Below are positions 24,691-33,672 of a stretch of DNA of 64,000 nucleotides, piece after piece. Origin of the DNA: Acidobacteriota bacterium (GTDB lineage: Bacteria > Acidobacteriota > Terriglobia > Versatilivoradales > Versatilivoraceae); the NCBI GenBank assembly GCA_022826755.1, contig JAJDUG010000049.1:1-64000 (forward strand), in the 5' to 3' direction. The notes under the pieces were generated by a model, which was not told the origin of the DNA, ran no database searches, and worked only from the letters and a program-made list of their open reading frames with translations. The first letter of the stretch is position 1; every line of letters starts with the position of its first letter. The position numbers and the translations under genes are program-made.

Positions 24691-26787
24691 ATGAAACCGA
24701 CTGGTCCGATCCGGGTGGGGGCCGACGTCGGAGGGACCTTCACCGACGTGGTCCTGGCCGACGCCGGGGGAAACGTCTGGACCGCCAAGGTCCCCTCGAC
24801 ACCGCCCGACTTCGAAACCGCCGTGCTCAACGGCATCTCGCAGTTGCTCAATGACACCGCGGCTTCCGGAACGGAGGTGGCTGAAGTGGTTCACGGGACC
24901 ACGGTGGCCACCAACGCCATCCTGGAGCGCCGAGGGGCCCTGACGGCCCTGATCACCACCCGCGGCTTTCGCGACGTGCTGGAGCTGCGCCGCATCCGGG
25001 CGCCCCAGATGTATGACCTCTTTTTCCGGAAGCCGCCGGAGTTGGTGGAGCGCCGGCTGCGGTTCGAACTCGGCGAACGCCTTACAGCCCGGGGCGAGGT
25101 TCTGGCCGAGGCAGACCCGAACGACCTGGACCGCATCGCCCGCCGCCTGAAGGAAGAGAAGGTCGAATCGGTAGCCGTGTGCCTGCTGCACGCCTACGCT
25201 TGGCCCCAACACGAAAACCTGGTGGGGGAATGTCTGCGCCAGCATCTGCCCCAGGTCCCGGTCTCACTCTCCTCCGAGGTGCTTCGCGAGCGCAAGGAAT
25301 ACGAACGCACCGCCACCACCGTGGTCAATGCCTACGTGCGGCCGGTCATGCGCGGCTACCTGGCGGCCATGAGATCGGGCATGGAGGCCCTGGACATCCG
25401 CTCTCCCCTGCTCATCATGCAGTCGGCCGGGGGATTGACCCCCGAAGAGGAAGCGGCTCGCCGTCCCGTCTACGTCCTGGAATCGGGACCGGCCGCCGGG
25501 GTGCTGGCCTCCCAGGCCACGGCCCGCCACCTGGGACTGGAGAACGTCATTACCCTGGACATGGGGGGAACCACCGCCAAGGCCTCCCTGATCGAGGAGG
25601 GCCGGGTGCGCTACAGCCCCGAGTACGAGGTCGGCGCTTCCCTCTCGGCGGGAAACCGCCTGGTCGGCGGAGGCGGCGAGCTCATCCGGGCTCCCAGCAT
25701 CGACATCGCCGAAGTGGGGTCGGGCGGCGGCAGCATTGCCTATCTGGACGGAGCCGGCGGAGTCCGGGTGGGTCCGCGCAGCGCCGGGGCCGTCCCCGGA
25801 CCCGCCTGCTATTCCCGTGGCGGGGAGGAGCCGACCGTGACCGACGCCAACGTGGTGCTGGGGTACATCCGTCCGGGCCGACTGGCCAACGGGGACATCG
25901 CCATCGACCCGGAGGCCGCCGCAAGCGCCGTTCAGGACCGGATCGCCACACCTCTGGGCATGGAACTGCTGCATGCGGCCGAAGGCATCCACCGGATTGC
26001 CAACGCCAGGACCATGCGGGCACTGCGCGCCGTCTCCACCGAGCGGGGCCGGGACCCGCGAGAGTTCGTGTTGATGGCCTTTGGCGGATCCGGCCCCGTC
26101 CATGCAGCGGGTCTGGCCCGGGAACTGCATATCAGCCAAGTCATCGTCCCACCTCTTCCGGGACTGTTCAGCGCCCTGGGCCTGCTGGCCTCGGGAGTAG
26201 AGCACCACGACGTCAGGAGCTGCCTGCTTTCCGCCGCCGGCGCCGAAGCGGAAAACCTGGAGCGGATTCGGCGTGAATTGAGGCAGAAGATGCTGGCCCG
26301 ATTCCAAGCCGAGGGCTACGCCGCTTCCCGAGTGGCCTTGAGTTGGAGCGCCGACCTGCGCTTTCAGGGCCAGGCCTCCGAGATCCGCCTGGAGCTTCCC
26401 GGCGGCCCCCTGGACGGACCCGGGATCCAGGCCTTGAACGAGGCCTTCGAAGCCGAGCACGAGCGGCTTTACGGCCACCGCTCGGACCCCGAGAATCCCA
26501 CTGAAATCATTGCCGTGCGCCTGGTGGGCCAGGTGGCCGCCCCGGGACGGGAGGCGGGGTTCAGGCCCAGGGATTCCGCCTTTGCAACCCAGTCCCGCCG
26601 GCAGGCATACTTCGGCTCCGACTACGGCCTCATCGACACTGCGGTGGTGGCCCGCTCCGACCTTTCCGAAACCGCCAGGGGGCCCCTGCTGATTGACGAA
26701 TACGACTCCACCATCGTCGTCCCCCCCTTCATGTCGGTTCGGCGGGACAAGCACGGGAACGTGGTGATGGAGGTGGAGGATGAGTAA
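24691..26787 (+). CDS. hyuA: Hydantoinase/oxoprolinase family protein, HyuA-like
   Basis: 698 residues from ATG 24691, the start that gives the family N-terminus IRVGADVGGTFTDVV (ATP-binding phosphate 1 motif). The second ASKHA motif is LDMGGTTAKASLIEEG and the adenosine motif region is VLMAFGGSGPVHAAGL. Hydant_A_N and Hydantoinase_A domains are both complete. Family members couple ATP hydrolysis to ring opening of N-methylhydantoin or 5-oxoproline, or act as acetone or acetophenone carboxylase subunits. The stop overlaps hyuB by eight bases. Which substrate applies cannot be decided from sequence. Confidence 0.9.
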   Translation: MKPTGPIRVGADVGGTFTDVVLADAGGNVWTAKVPSTPPDFETAVLNGISQLLNDTAASGTEVAEVVHGTTVATNAILERRGALTALITTRGFRDVLELRRIRAPQMYDLFFRKPPELVERRLRFELGERLTARGEVLAEADPNDLDRIARRLKEEKVESVAVCLLHAYAWPQHENLVGECLRQHLPQVPVSLSSEVLRERKEYERTATTVVNAYVRPVMRGYLAAMRSGMEALDIRSPLLIMQSAGGLTPEEEAARRPVYVLESGPAAGVLASQATARHLGLENVITLDMGGTTAKASLIEEGRVRYSPEYEVGASLSAGNRLVGGGGELIRAPSIDIAEVGSGGGSIAYLDGAGGVRVGPRSAGAVPGPACYSRGGEEPTVTDANVVLGYIRPGRLANGDIAIDPEAAASAVQDRIATPLGMELLHAAEGIHRIANARTMRALRAVSTERGRDPREFVLMAFGGSGPVHAAGLARELHISQVIVPPLPGLFSALGLLASGVEHHDVRSCLLSAAGAEAENLERIRRELRQKMLARFQAEGYAASRVALSWSADLRFQGQASEIRLELPGGPLDGPGIQALNEAFEAEHERLYGHRSDPENPTEIIAVRLVGQVAAPGREAGFRPRDSAFATQSRRQAYFGSDYGLIDTAVVARSDLSETARGPLLIDEYDSTIVVPPFMSVRRDKHGNVVMEVEDE

Positions 26788-28558
26788 AGCTGACATGACA
26801 GCCGGTATCGGATCCGCCGGGAAGGCCCCGGTCGACCCCATCACCCGGGAGATCGTCCAGAACGCCCTGGCCTCCGCCGCCGACGAGATGGCGCTGGCCC
26901 TCTACCGGACCGCCTACTCCACCATCGTGCGCGATTGCCTGGACTACTCGACCTCTCTTTGCAACGCCGAAGGGGAGATGATCTCCCAGGGCGTCACCAC
27001 TCCCCTGCACCTGGGCACGATCCCCTACGCCATGGAGGCCCTCTTCCGAAAGTATGGAGAGAGTATGTCCCCCGGCGATGTCTTCATTCTCAACGACCCC
27101 TTCGACGGGGGCATGCACATTCCGGACATTTTCATCGTGAAGCCCGTCTTCTGGGAAGACCGCCTGGCCGCCTTTGCCGTGAGCACGGCTCACCACCTCG
27201 ACCTGGGAGGACGCCTCCCCGGCAGCTCGGCTTGCGACAACACCGAGATCTTTCAGGACGGGCTGAGGATTCCCTGGTTGAAGCTCTACCGGCGGGGAGA
27301 GCCCGACGAAGCCCTCTTCGCCCTGCTCAGAACCAACGTCCGGGTGCCGCGCATGACCATCGGAGACGTGCAGGCCCAGATCGCGGCCTGCCACATCGGG
27401 GAACGGGCCATCCACGAGCTCATCCGGCGCTACGGCCTGGAGACCTTTACCCGCTGTGCCGCCGAGTTGATTGCCTACACCGAAAGGCTGCTCCGGCGGG
27501 AAATCGCCTCCTGGCCGGACGGCCGCTACTCCTTTATCGACCACATGGACAGTGACGGCGTCGGCGGCCCCCCGGTGCCCATAAAGGTCACGATCACGGT
27601 GGAGGGAGATTCCCTGACCGCCGATTTCACCGGCTCGGCTCCCCAGGTGCGGGGAGCCATCAACTGCACGCTCTCCTTCACCGCCTCGGTGGTGGCCCTC
27701 TGCATCCGCTCGGTCATGCGGGAGGAGGTCCCCAACACCGCCGGACTCTTCAAGCCGTTGCGGATCGTGGCTCCGCCGGGCACGGTGGTGCACGGGGTCA
27801 TGCCGGCGGCTTCCTCCATGAGGGGAATCACCGGATTCCGCATGGTGGACGCCGTGTTCGGCGCCCTGGCAGGCCTTCTGCCGGACCGCGTCTTTGCGGC
27901 CAGCGAGGGAGGCAACACCCTGGTGATCATCGGCGGCCTGCGGGAACAGGGCGGTCGCCGCGCGCCCTATGTCTACTACGAGCTGCTCTCGGGGACCTGG
28001 GGAGGCCGCCCCGACCGGGACGGCAACGACGGGTTGTGCAACGTCGCCAACGTGGCCGCCAACATTCCGGTGGAACAGGCCGAGTGCGAATATCCCGTCC
28101 ACATCGAACGCTACGGGATGGTGACCGACAGCGGAGGCGCCGGCCGCTACCGCGGCGGGCTGGGCATCGAGCGGGAATGGCGCCTGCTGGAAGGGGAAGC
28201 CCACCTGGCCATCCGCTCCGACCGCAGGGACCATCCCCCCTACGGCCTCTCGGGCGGCCGGCCGGGCCGGGGCTCCATCAACGAGCTGCGTGGGAAAGGG
28301 GAAACGCGGGTCCTGCCGACCATGATCTCGACTTCCATCAAGAAAGGCGAACGCATCTACCACCGGCAGGCGGGCGGCGGCGGCTGGGGCAACCCGCTGC
28401 AGCGCTCTCCCCGGGCGGTGGAGCGGGACGTCAGGAACGGCAAGGTCTCCCCGGCAGCCGCCCGGCGGGAGTACGGTGTGGCGATCGACGAGCGGACCGG
28501 GAAGGTGGATGCGGCCGCTACGGAGGAGTTGAGGCGGGGAGGACAAGCGGAGGGATGA
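26780..28558 (+). CDS. hyuB: Hydantoinase B/oxoprolinase family protein, HyuB-like
   Basis: 592 residues, a full Hydantoinase_B domain. Characteristic segments are DPITREIVQNALASAADEM, AYSTIVRDCLDYST, DPFDGGMHIPDIF, HHLDLGG, EGGNT and the C-terminal GGGGWGNPLQRSPRAVERDV. The metal-site residues in DPFDGGMH and AHHLD are intact. It should form the hetero-oligomer with HyuA made from the overlapping gene upstream. No gamma subunit (as in acetone carboxylase) is present, which favours hydantoinase or oxoprolinase-type activity. Confidence 0.9.
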   Translation: MSKADMTAGIGSAGKAPVDPITREIVQNALASAADEMALALYRTAYSTIVRDCLDYSTSLCNAEGEMISQGVTTPLHLGTIPYAMEALFRKYGESMSPGDVFILNDPFDGGMHIPDIFIVKPVFWEDRLAAFAVSTAHHLDLGGRLPGSSACDNTEIFQDGLRIPWLKLYRRGEPDEALFALLRTNVRVPRMTIGDVQAQIAACHIGERAIHELIRRYGLETFTRCAAELIAYTERLLRREIASWPDGRYSFIDHMDSDGVGGPPVPIKVTITVEGDSLTADFTGSAPQVRGAINCTLSFTASVVALCIRSVMREEVPNTAGLFKPLRIVAPPGTVVHGVMPAASSMRGITGFRMVDAVFGALAGLLPDRVFAASEGGNTLVIIGGLREQGGRRAPYVYYELLSGTWGGRPDRDGNDGLCNVANVAANIPVEQAECEYPVHIERYGMVTDSGGAGRYRGGLGIEREWRLLEGEAHLAIRSDRRDHPPYGLSGGRPGRGSINELRGKGETRVLPTMISTSIKKGERIYHRQAGGGGWGNPLQRSPRAVERDVRNGKVSPAAARREYGVAIDERTGKVDAAATEELRRGGQAEG

Positions 28559-28864
28559 CGGCTGTGTTTTACGCCGCCTCGTAAGTTACAGGGACAAATT
28601 ACATCGATGGACAGGACATACAGTATTAGCTTTGCCAGTCCGGCATTTCTTAATCTGGCGCATCTCAGTGAATTATTAACATCGATGCACAGGATTAACC
28701 GGATGAAAGGTATCTGCGCCAGAAGCCGGCTCGGGCGATGACCCGGTGCGGGTTTGCAGTTGTTCAGGATTACAGGACGCCGGACTCCCAAAAACAAATC
28801 CTGTAAATCCTGTGCATCGATGTTAATGATGAAAAAATATCGATCCCCCGGCGAAGACAGCCGC
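28559..28864. other. Repeat-bearing intergenic region after hyuB
   Basis: Convergent space between hyuB and the alpha-toroid gene. It contains two family-B repeat copies in opposite orientation (28672-28706 and 28797-28828) and a partial third (ACATCGATGGACAGGACAT near 28600). No gene is seen. Confidence 0.6.
28672..28828. repeat. Inverted pair of family B repeats
   Basis: TTAACATCGATGCACAGGAT (28676 onward) is the reverse complement, over about 29 bases with two mismatches, of the copy ending GTGCATCGATGTTAA at 28797-28828. The arms are about 90 bp apart and could form a long hairpin between the convergent transcripts of hyuB and the alpha-toroid gene, possibly acting as a bidirectional terminator. 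Confidence 0.65.
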
Positions 28865-30013
28865 CTATGGCACCTTGGCCGAGGCGCTGCGGTTGGGCGG
28901 CAGCGCGTCGCAGAGGTGGAGGGCCACCAGGGGATAGAGGGTCCCGCTGAAGGCGATGAAGTGGTAGTTGTCGGTGTTGAGCGAACGGGTCCACCAGCGT
29001 CCCGACTCACGCTGATTTGCCAGCAACCAGCGAACACCCTTTTGGATCCCGGGATCCCGGGCGCCGACTCCGGCCTCTCGTAGCGCAACCAGGGCCAGGC
29101 CCGTCTGGTGGCCGTCGCTGGGAGGGTCGGCGAATTCCCTTTCAGCCCTGAGCTTCTCGGCCCGGTTCCCCTCGCCCCACTGCTCGGGCTCGGCAAAGGC
29201 GCGCAGCGCCCAGCCGCCGTCGGCCCGCTGCTTGCTCCGGATCATTTCGATGATCCGTTCCTTTTCACCCTCCTCCAGCAGCCCTTCCAATTTGGTCGAG
29301 GCCAACAGGAGCATCACCCTCCCATAGTCGTGCGGCGGCTCGACCTTGCGGAGGTAGTCCTGCAACCGCTTCACTCCGGCTTTCAGTCCCTCGTCGCTCA
29401 GGCCGGCCAGCCAACCCGGAGCCGTCCCCACCGCCAGGGCCGCGATGGTGGCTTCCTGAAAGGCGCTGGATTCCAGCGGCGGCCAGCACAGAGCGGCCTT
29501 CCATTCCCCGGTGGGAAGCTGCCGCTCGAACAACTGTTTCAGGGCCTGCTCGGTCTCCTCCGACAAGGTTCCGGACACATGGGCGTCCCATTCGGCCAGT
29601 CCGCGGGCAAGGTAGATCATTTGCGAGTCCCCCAGCTTGCCCTCCTTGCCCAGTCGGGAGGTTCCTTCCCGAAGCACCTTCCCGAAAAAGTCCCGCAGCT
29701 CGGGGGCGGGTTGGCCCAAGGGTTTGGTCAGCGCGGGACGTAGCGCCATGTAACTTCCGTTGGTGTGGCAGGTTACGCACTTGTGTCCGCGACTCCAGGC
29801 AGTGGCGCCCTGGTCGAGATATTTCAGGGCCCGCTGCACCGAGACCTCCCGGCGTTTGGGCTCGTCGGCGTCCAGCCTGGGGATCCGAATGGATTCGAAT
29901 TCGTATTGATACTTGAACTTGTCCTCCGCCCCCGCAACCCCGGCCGCCCCCAACAACAGGAGTCCTCCCAAGCCACCGGCCAACCATGCTCTATTTGCTG
30001 TTCGACCCATCAT
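28865..30013 (-). CDS. Exported alpha-toroid (squalene cyclase-like) protein with CxxCH
   Basis: 382 residues. A signal peptide (about 9-29, GGLGGLLLLGAAGVAGA) precedes a c-type haem motif CVTCH (79-83) and then helical repeats typical of the terpenoid-cyclase/prenyltransferase alpha-alpha toroid (KRLQDYLRK, DGGWALRAF, HQTGLALVALREAG, GVRWLLANQRESGRWWTRSL). The QW-like motifs DGGWA and SGRWWT are recognisable but the DxDD protonation motif of squalene-hopene cyclase is absent, so triterpene cyclisation is unlikely. Related proteins occur with Planctomycete-type cytochromes, suggesting an electron-transfer or binding role in the periplasm. Encoded alone. Confidence 0.75.
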   Translation of the reverse strand: MMGRTANRAWLAGGLGGLLLLGAAGVAGAEDKFKYQYEFESIRIPRLDADEPKRREVSVQRALKYLDQGATAWSRGHKCVTCHTNGSYMALRPALTKPLGQPAPELRDFFGKVLREGTSRLGKEGKLGDSQMIYLARGLAEWDAHVSGTLSEETEQALKQLFERQLPTGEWKAALCWPPLESSAFQEATIAALAVGTAPGWLAGLSDEGLKAGVKRLQDYLRKVEPPHDYGRVMLLLASTKLEGLLEEGEKERIIEMIRSKQRADGGWALRAFAEPEQWGEGNRAEKLRAEREFADPPSDGHQTGLALVALREAGVGARDPGIQKGVRWLLANQRESGRWWTRSLNTDNYHFIAFSGTLYPLVALHLCDALPPNRSASAKVP

Positions 30014-30078
30014 CCGTCACCTCGCTGCCTTCGAAATTCTTCGGGAATCAAGCCTCTCCTGCCTGCCCCGCCCCAACA

Positions 30079-31119
30079 TCATCGCAAATTTCGCCGTAAT
30101 TCGTCCATGCTTCTCACACGTGCCCAGGCCAAGGTGTCGATGGACTCCTCGGCGGCCAAGCCCAGGCAGTGCAGTCTGGCCATATCTTCAGCCGGCACCC
30201 CCGAGACGGGTTTTCCCTCAAGTTGGTCCAGGAATTCGGAAAGGCACTCCCGCAACCCGGGCCATCCGGCAAAGGGCCGCAGGGCCGAGACCACTCGATC
30301 CACCCGCCACTCGGGGTCGGACCGGCTTCGAAGTCGCAACTCTCCGGTGAAGAGATCCGCAAAGAGGTCTCCGTCCCGGCCCTGGACCTCGACCCAGGTT
30401 TCAGGGCCCTGAACGCTGGAGATGTTGGCTTGAAAGCTTCCCCAAACGCCGCCATAGTCCAACTGGGTCAGGGCGTAGGCCTGCATGCGGCCTTCGGTTC
30501 CCCGGCCGTCCTGAACCAGCACTCTTTGGGGATGAGAGTCCAGCATCGCGTCCAGGACATCCACGTACCAGGGAGCCAGCACAAGGGGCAGGCTGAGGCC
30601 GGCTCCCGGCCGTGCATTCCAGTTGCCGTTCATCCGGATCCTGGCGGTCTGCGGCTCTCCGATGGCGCCCTCGGCCAGCCTCAGGGCGGCCGCGCCCACT
30701 ACCGGGAGGAACCTCAGCTCCAGGTCGGCCTGCTGGATCTGGGCGGCTTCCAGCAATGCCTCCAGTACGGGAGCAATCCGGTCCCTACGGTGCGACACCG
30801 GAGGCTCATAGAAAAAGGGAATCCCCGAAGCGACTGCGGCCAGCAGGGCCGGCTCGTGCACGGCTTCGGGCAGAGCCATCAGCACGGCTTCGGGCAGAGC
30901 CATCAGCACGCCATCCAGACCTCCGGCCCCCAGCATGGCCTCGAAGTCGGGAAAGATGCGAACCTCTTCACCCAGTTCCTCCCGGATGCGCTCCCGGGTG
31001 GCCCGGCTGGGAGCCGAGGCGGCCACCACTGTGCCCCTGCCGTCAGCCCGCAGGGCCGGAACATAAGCTTCGCGAGCCCAGTTGCCGTAGCCGGCAAGAC
31101 CGATGCGCAACGGCTTCAT
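30079..31119 (-). CDS. Gfo/Idh/MocA-family oxidoreductase
   Basis: 346 residues starting MKPLRIGLAGYGNWAREAY; GGAGAG lies six bases before this ATG, preferred over an in-frame ATG at 31140. The Rossmann motif GLAGYGNW is present, followed by the EPPV-like segment FFYEPPVSHR where many relatives have EKP. The C-terminal domain is degenerate compared with the Tat-exported members at 46607 and 51774, and no Tat signal is present, so this one is cytoplasmic. A tandem eight-codon duplication (VLMALPEA twice, 30862-30909) lies in the Rossmann half. Substrate unknown; probably a sugar or inositol derivative. Confidence 0.75.
   Translation of the reverse strand: MKPLRIGLAGYGNWAREAYVPALRADGRGTVVAASAPSRATRERIREELGEEVRIFPDFEAMLGAGGLDGVLMALPEAVLMALPEAVHEPALLAAVASGIPFFYEPPVSHRRDRIAPVLEALLEAAQIQQADLELRFLPVVGAAALRLAEGAIGEPQTARIRMNGNWNARPGAGLSLPLVLAPWYVDVLDAMLDSHPQRVLVQDGRGTEGRMQAYALTQLDYGGVWGSFQANISSVQGPETWVEVQGRDGDLFADLFTGELRLRSRSDPEWRVDRVVSALRPFAGWPGLRECLSEFLDQLEGKPVSGVPAEDMARLHCLGLAAEESIDTLAWARVRSMDELRRNLR
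30862..30909. repeat. 24-bp perfect tandem duplication inside a gene
   Basis: The unit GGCTTCGGGCAGAGCCATCA plus GCAC occurs twice in direct succession (30862-30885, 30886-30909) with no mismatch. It adds eight residues (MALPEAVL) in frame to the oxidoreductase, after the Rossmann strand that normally reads VLMALPEAVH. Confidence 0.9.
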
Positions 31120-31469
31120 GGCATGCTCTCCTGCGTTCAATTACGAGTGGTCAGTGGTCAGCCGAGCCCCCGCCCCGCGGATCATACGAGGGGAAACAGC
31201 TGATCTTAAATAAAGACGAACCACGAATGAACACGAATAGACACGAATACAGATGGACCTTCTTCAACGACAAGCGGCGCCAGATTGCTTCTGCAACCTT
31301 GTGCCTTTGGTGTGACTGCGTGTCCGTGGTTTATAACCCCCTCGATATCGGTTGTCACATTCCCCCAATCAACACCTCATCAATCAGTTTATTGGTGTTC
31401 ATTCGTGTCCATTCGTGGTTCGTCGTTCTCCTTCGTGGTTTGTAGGCCGAGATTGGCGAGGGACGCGGT
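31120..31469. other. Repeat-bearing intergenic region
   Basis: About 350 bp with family-A copies in opposite orientation at 31208-31250 and 31391-31425, roughly 140 bp apart, and AGTGGTCAGTGGTCAG at 31146. No gene is visible between the two minus-strand genes. Confidence 0.6.
31208..31425. repeat. Inverted pair of family A repeats
   Basis: 31208-31250 (AAAGACGAACCACGAATGAA, then two ACACGAATA units) is the reverse orientation of the element at 150-188, while 31391-31425 (GTTCATTCGTGTCCATTCGT) is in forward orientation. Together they form a potential long stem enclosing about 140 bp. Confidence 0.7.
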
Positions 31470-32666
31470 TCATCCGGGTTGGGCGTCAAATCCCAGCAGG
31501 GACTCCACCGTACTGGCGGCGGCCAGCAGGGCCCCGTCGGCCATGGGACGGGCCGACAACTGCAGGCCCAGCGGCAACCCTTCGGGGGACAGCGCCGCCG
31601 GCAGCGTCACGGTGGGACACCCGGTATAGGTCCAGATCAGGCTGAAGCGGGGATCGCCGGTAATGGCCAGGCCCCGGCGTGCGGCTCCCTCTGCCGAGGG
31701 AGACAACACCAGGTCCACCTGCTCCAGCAATCCCGACAGGGAGACCGTCAGCGAGCGCCGGTGTTCCTGAATCCGATCCAGGTCTTCGCGAGTGACCGCT
31801 TCCCCCTCCAGCAGCAGCGCGCGCAGCTTGGGGGGATAGCGGTCGCCGTAGCGGGTCATCAGCTCCGCATGGCCTCGGGCCCCTTCGGCGGCAATCAGGT
31901 CGAAGTGGTTCCGGTAGGCGGCGGCGCACTCGTCCGGCAGGGTGACCGTGCTGACCTGGCATCCGCCGGCGGCCAGACGGTCTCCGGCCTCCGACAGCGC
32001 CCTCAGCATGATGCCCTCGGCAGGCTTGGAGCGCAGGTCCGGCGCCAGTCCGATCCTCAGTGTCCCCGGTTCCCCCGCCGTGGGCTCACCCAACAGCGCT
32101 GCAGCCGCTTGTTGCATGTCGGCAACGCCGCGAGTGAAAAAACCCACCGTATCCACGCTGGGGGAAAAGGGAAAGATGCCGGTGACCGGCAGGCGTCCGT
32201 AGGTGGGCTTGAACCCCGTCACTCCGCAGTAGCTGGCCGGACGGTTGACCGAAGCCATCGTCTGGGAACCCAGCGCCAACCGGACCATCCCGCAGGCCGC
32301 GGCCGCCGCCGAGCCGCTGCTGGAGCCGCCGGGAGTGTGGCCGGGATTCCAGGGATTGCGGGTGACTCCCGGATCCAGAAAAGCAAAAGTGGTGGTAACC
32401 GTCTTGGAGAGGACGAAGGCGCCCAGGGACAGCAGCCGACCCACCACGCCGGCGTGTTCCCGGGCCGGGGTTTCCGGGAGAAAGTCCACGTTGCAGCGGG
32501 TCGGCATGCCCTGGACGTCGATGATGTCCTTGACCCCCAGCGACCAGCCGCTCAGCGGCCCGGCGCCGCACTGCTCCCGGCGCTGCCGGGCTCCGTCCGG
32601 GTCCCAGTCCACCAGGGCCCTGACGGTTCCCTCCCAACGCCGGATGGCTGCAAGCTCCTCTTCCAT
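31470..32666 (-). CDS. Amidase-signature family hydrolase
   Basis: 398 residues. The Ser-cisSer-Lys triad is recognisable: lysine in LGVKDIID (K46), the glycine/serine stretch TPGGSSSGSAAAAA (about 111-124) with the cis-serine, and the nucleophile serine in QTMASVNRPASYCGVTGFKPTYG (S139; the usual TGGS reads MASV). The family hydrolyses amides; substrates range from indoleacetamide to allophanate and glutamyl-tRNA. The protein is shorter than the usual 450-500 residues at the N-terminus. It reads away from the DMT transporter. The altered TGGS means activity should be treated with some caution. Confidence 0.82.
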   Translation of the reverse strand: MEEELAAIRRWEGTVRALVDWDPDGARQRREQCGAGPLSGWSLGVKDIIDVQGMPTRCNVDFLPETPAREHAGVVGRLLSLGAFVLSKTVTTTFAFLDPGVTRNPWNPGHTPGGSSSGSAAAAACGMVRLALGSQTMASVNRPASYCGVTGFKPTYGRLPVTGIFPFSPSVDTVGFFTRGVADMQQAAAALLGEPTAGEPGTLRIGLAPDLRSKPAEGIMLRALSEAGDRLAAGGCQVSTVTLPDECAAAYRNHFDLIAAEGARGHAELMTRYGDRYPPKLRALLLEGEAVTREDLDRIQEHRRSLTVSLSGLLEQVDLVLSPSAEGAARRGLAITGDPRFSLIWTYTGCPTVTLPAALSPEGLPLGLQLSARPMADGALLAAASTVESLLGFDAQPG

Positions 32667-32766
32667 GCCTGTTCTCCCGAGGCTGTGCCCTCAGCGAGGT
32701 TGCCGTGAACCTTGGGTATAATCATCCGGGCACGATCCCGACCGACCCGGCCCGCCGACCGACTCC

Positions 32767-33672
32767 ATGCAACCCATCGCCCTGCTGCTGATCCTCATCT
32801 CCGCGGTCATTCACGTGGGATGGAACACCCTCGGCAAGCGAAGCCAGCCCAGCGGCGCCCTCTTTCTGGCCGCCAACCTGGTGGGTTGCCTCTGCCTGCT
32901 GCCGGGGCTGGCCTACCATATCCCGAAAATTCCCGCGATTCTAGCGGAATTGTGGCCGCTGCTGGCGGTAAGCGGGTGCGCCACCGTCATCTATTACCGA
33001 AGCCTGGCCGCCGCCTACAACTCCGGGGATCTCTCCCTGGCCTATCCGCTCTCCCGATCCTCCCCGCTGTTCATCGTGGCGGTCATGTTCCTGCTGGGAC
33101 GAGGCTCGGAGATCAGCCCCGCCTGCCTGGCAGGCATCGCACTGGTGCTGGCGGGCTGCATTCTCCTGCCCATGAGGCACATGGCCGACCTCAAAGGCAG
33201 CCACTACCTCAGCCGCGTCTTCCTGGCAGCCCTGCTGGCGGCCCTGGCCACCACCGCCTACTCCATCGCCGACGAGCAGGCCTTGCGTCTGCTGGTCTCG
33301 GGGCGGTCGGGAACGCTTTCCAACCTGGAGGCCAGCCTGGTCTACGCCGCCCTGTGGGCCCTCTCCTCCAGCGGTCTGCAGGCGGCGGTGGTGCTGTCCC
33401 GAGGGCCGGAGCGGGCTTCCTTCCTGGAGCTGATTCGCCGGCGCTCCCGCATCTACATTCCCCTGGGACTGGGCATCAACCTGGGCTACCTGCTCATCCT
33501 GGCCGCCATGACCTGGAGCCACAACGTCAGCTACGTGGTGGCCTTCCGCCAGGTCAGCATTCCGCTGGGCGCCTTGCTCGGAATCTTCTGGCTCAAGGAG
33601 CCGCTTCCCCTCCCCAAGGCCGTGGGCCTGCTGATTTTCCTCATCGGCCTGACGCTGGTGGCCATCGGATGA
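32767..33672 (+). CDS. EamA/DMT-family membrane transporter
   Basis: 301 residues made of ten predicted TM helices in two EamA halves (about 1-135 and 150-300); the first half starts QPIALLLILISAVIHVGWN and the second ends LPKAVGLLIFLIGLTLVAIG, the usual last-helix pattern. Drug/metabolite transporters move amino acids, nucleotides or sugars, usually as exporters. The pattern HVGWNTLGKRS in TM1 resembles the subgroup with a conserved N in helix 1. It is divergent from the amidase, so a shared promoter region lies at 32667-32766. Substrate cannot be inferred. Confidence 0.85.
   Translation: MQPIALLLILISAVIHVGWNTLGKRSQPSGALFLAANLVGCLCLLPGLAYHIPKIPAILAELWPLLAVSGCATVIYYRSLAAAYNSGDLSLAYPLSRSSPLFIVAVMFLLGRGSEISPACLAGIALVLAGCILLPMRHMADLKGSHYLSRVFLAALLAALATTAYSIADEQALRLLVSGRSGTLSNLEASLVYAALWALSSSGLQAAVVLSRGPERASFLELIRRRSRIYIPLGLGINLGYLLILAAMTWSHNVSYVVAFRQVSIPLGALLGIFWLKEPLPLPKAVGLLIFLIGLTLVAIG

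Noticed and set aside
25264-26844. Minus-strand frame of 526 codons across hyuA
   Set aside because: It lies entirely over hyuA, whose motifs are complete; it has no motif of its own.
31208-31425. Regular repeats considered as a CRISPR array
   Set aside because: Copies are inverted, imperfect and too few, with no uniform spacers and no cas genes in the window.
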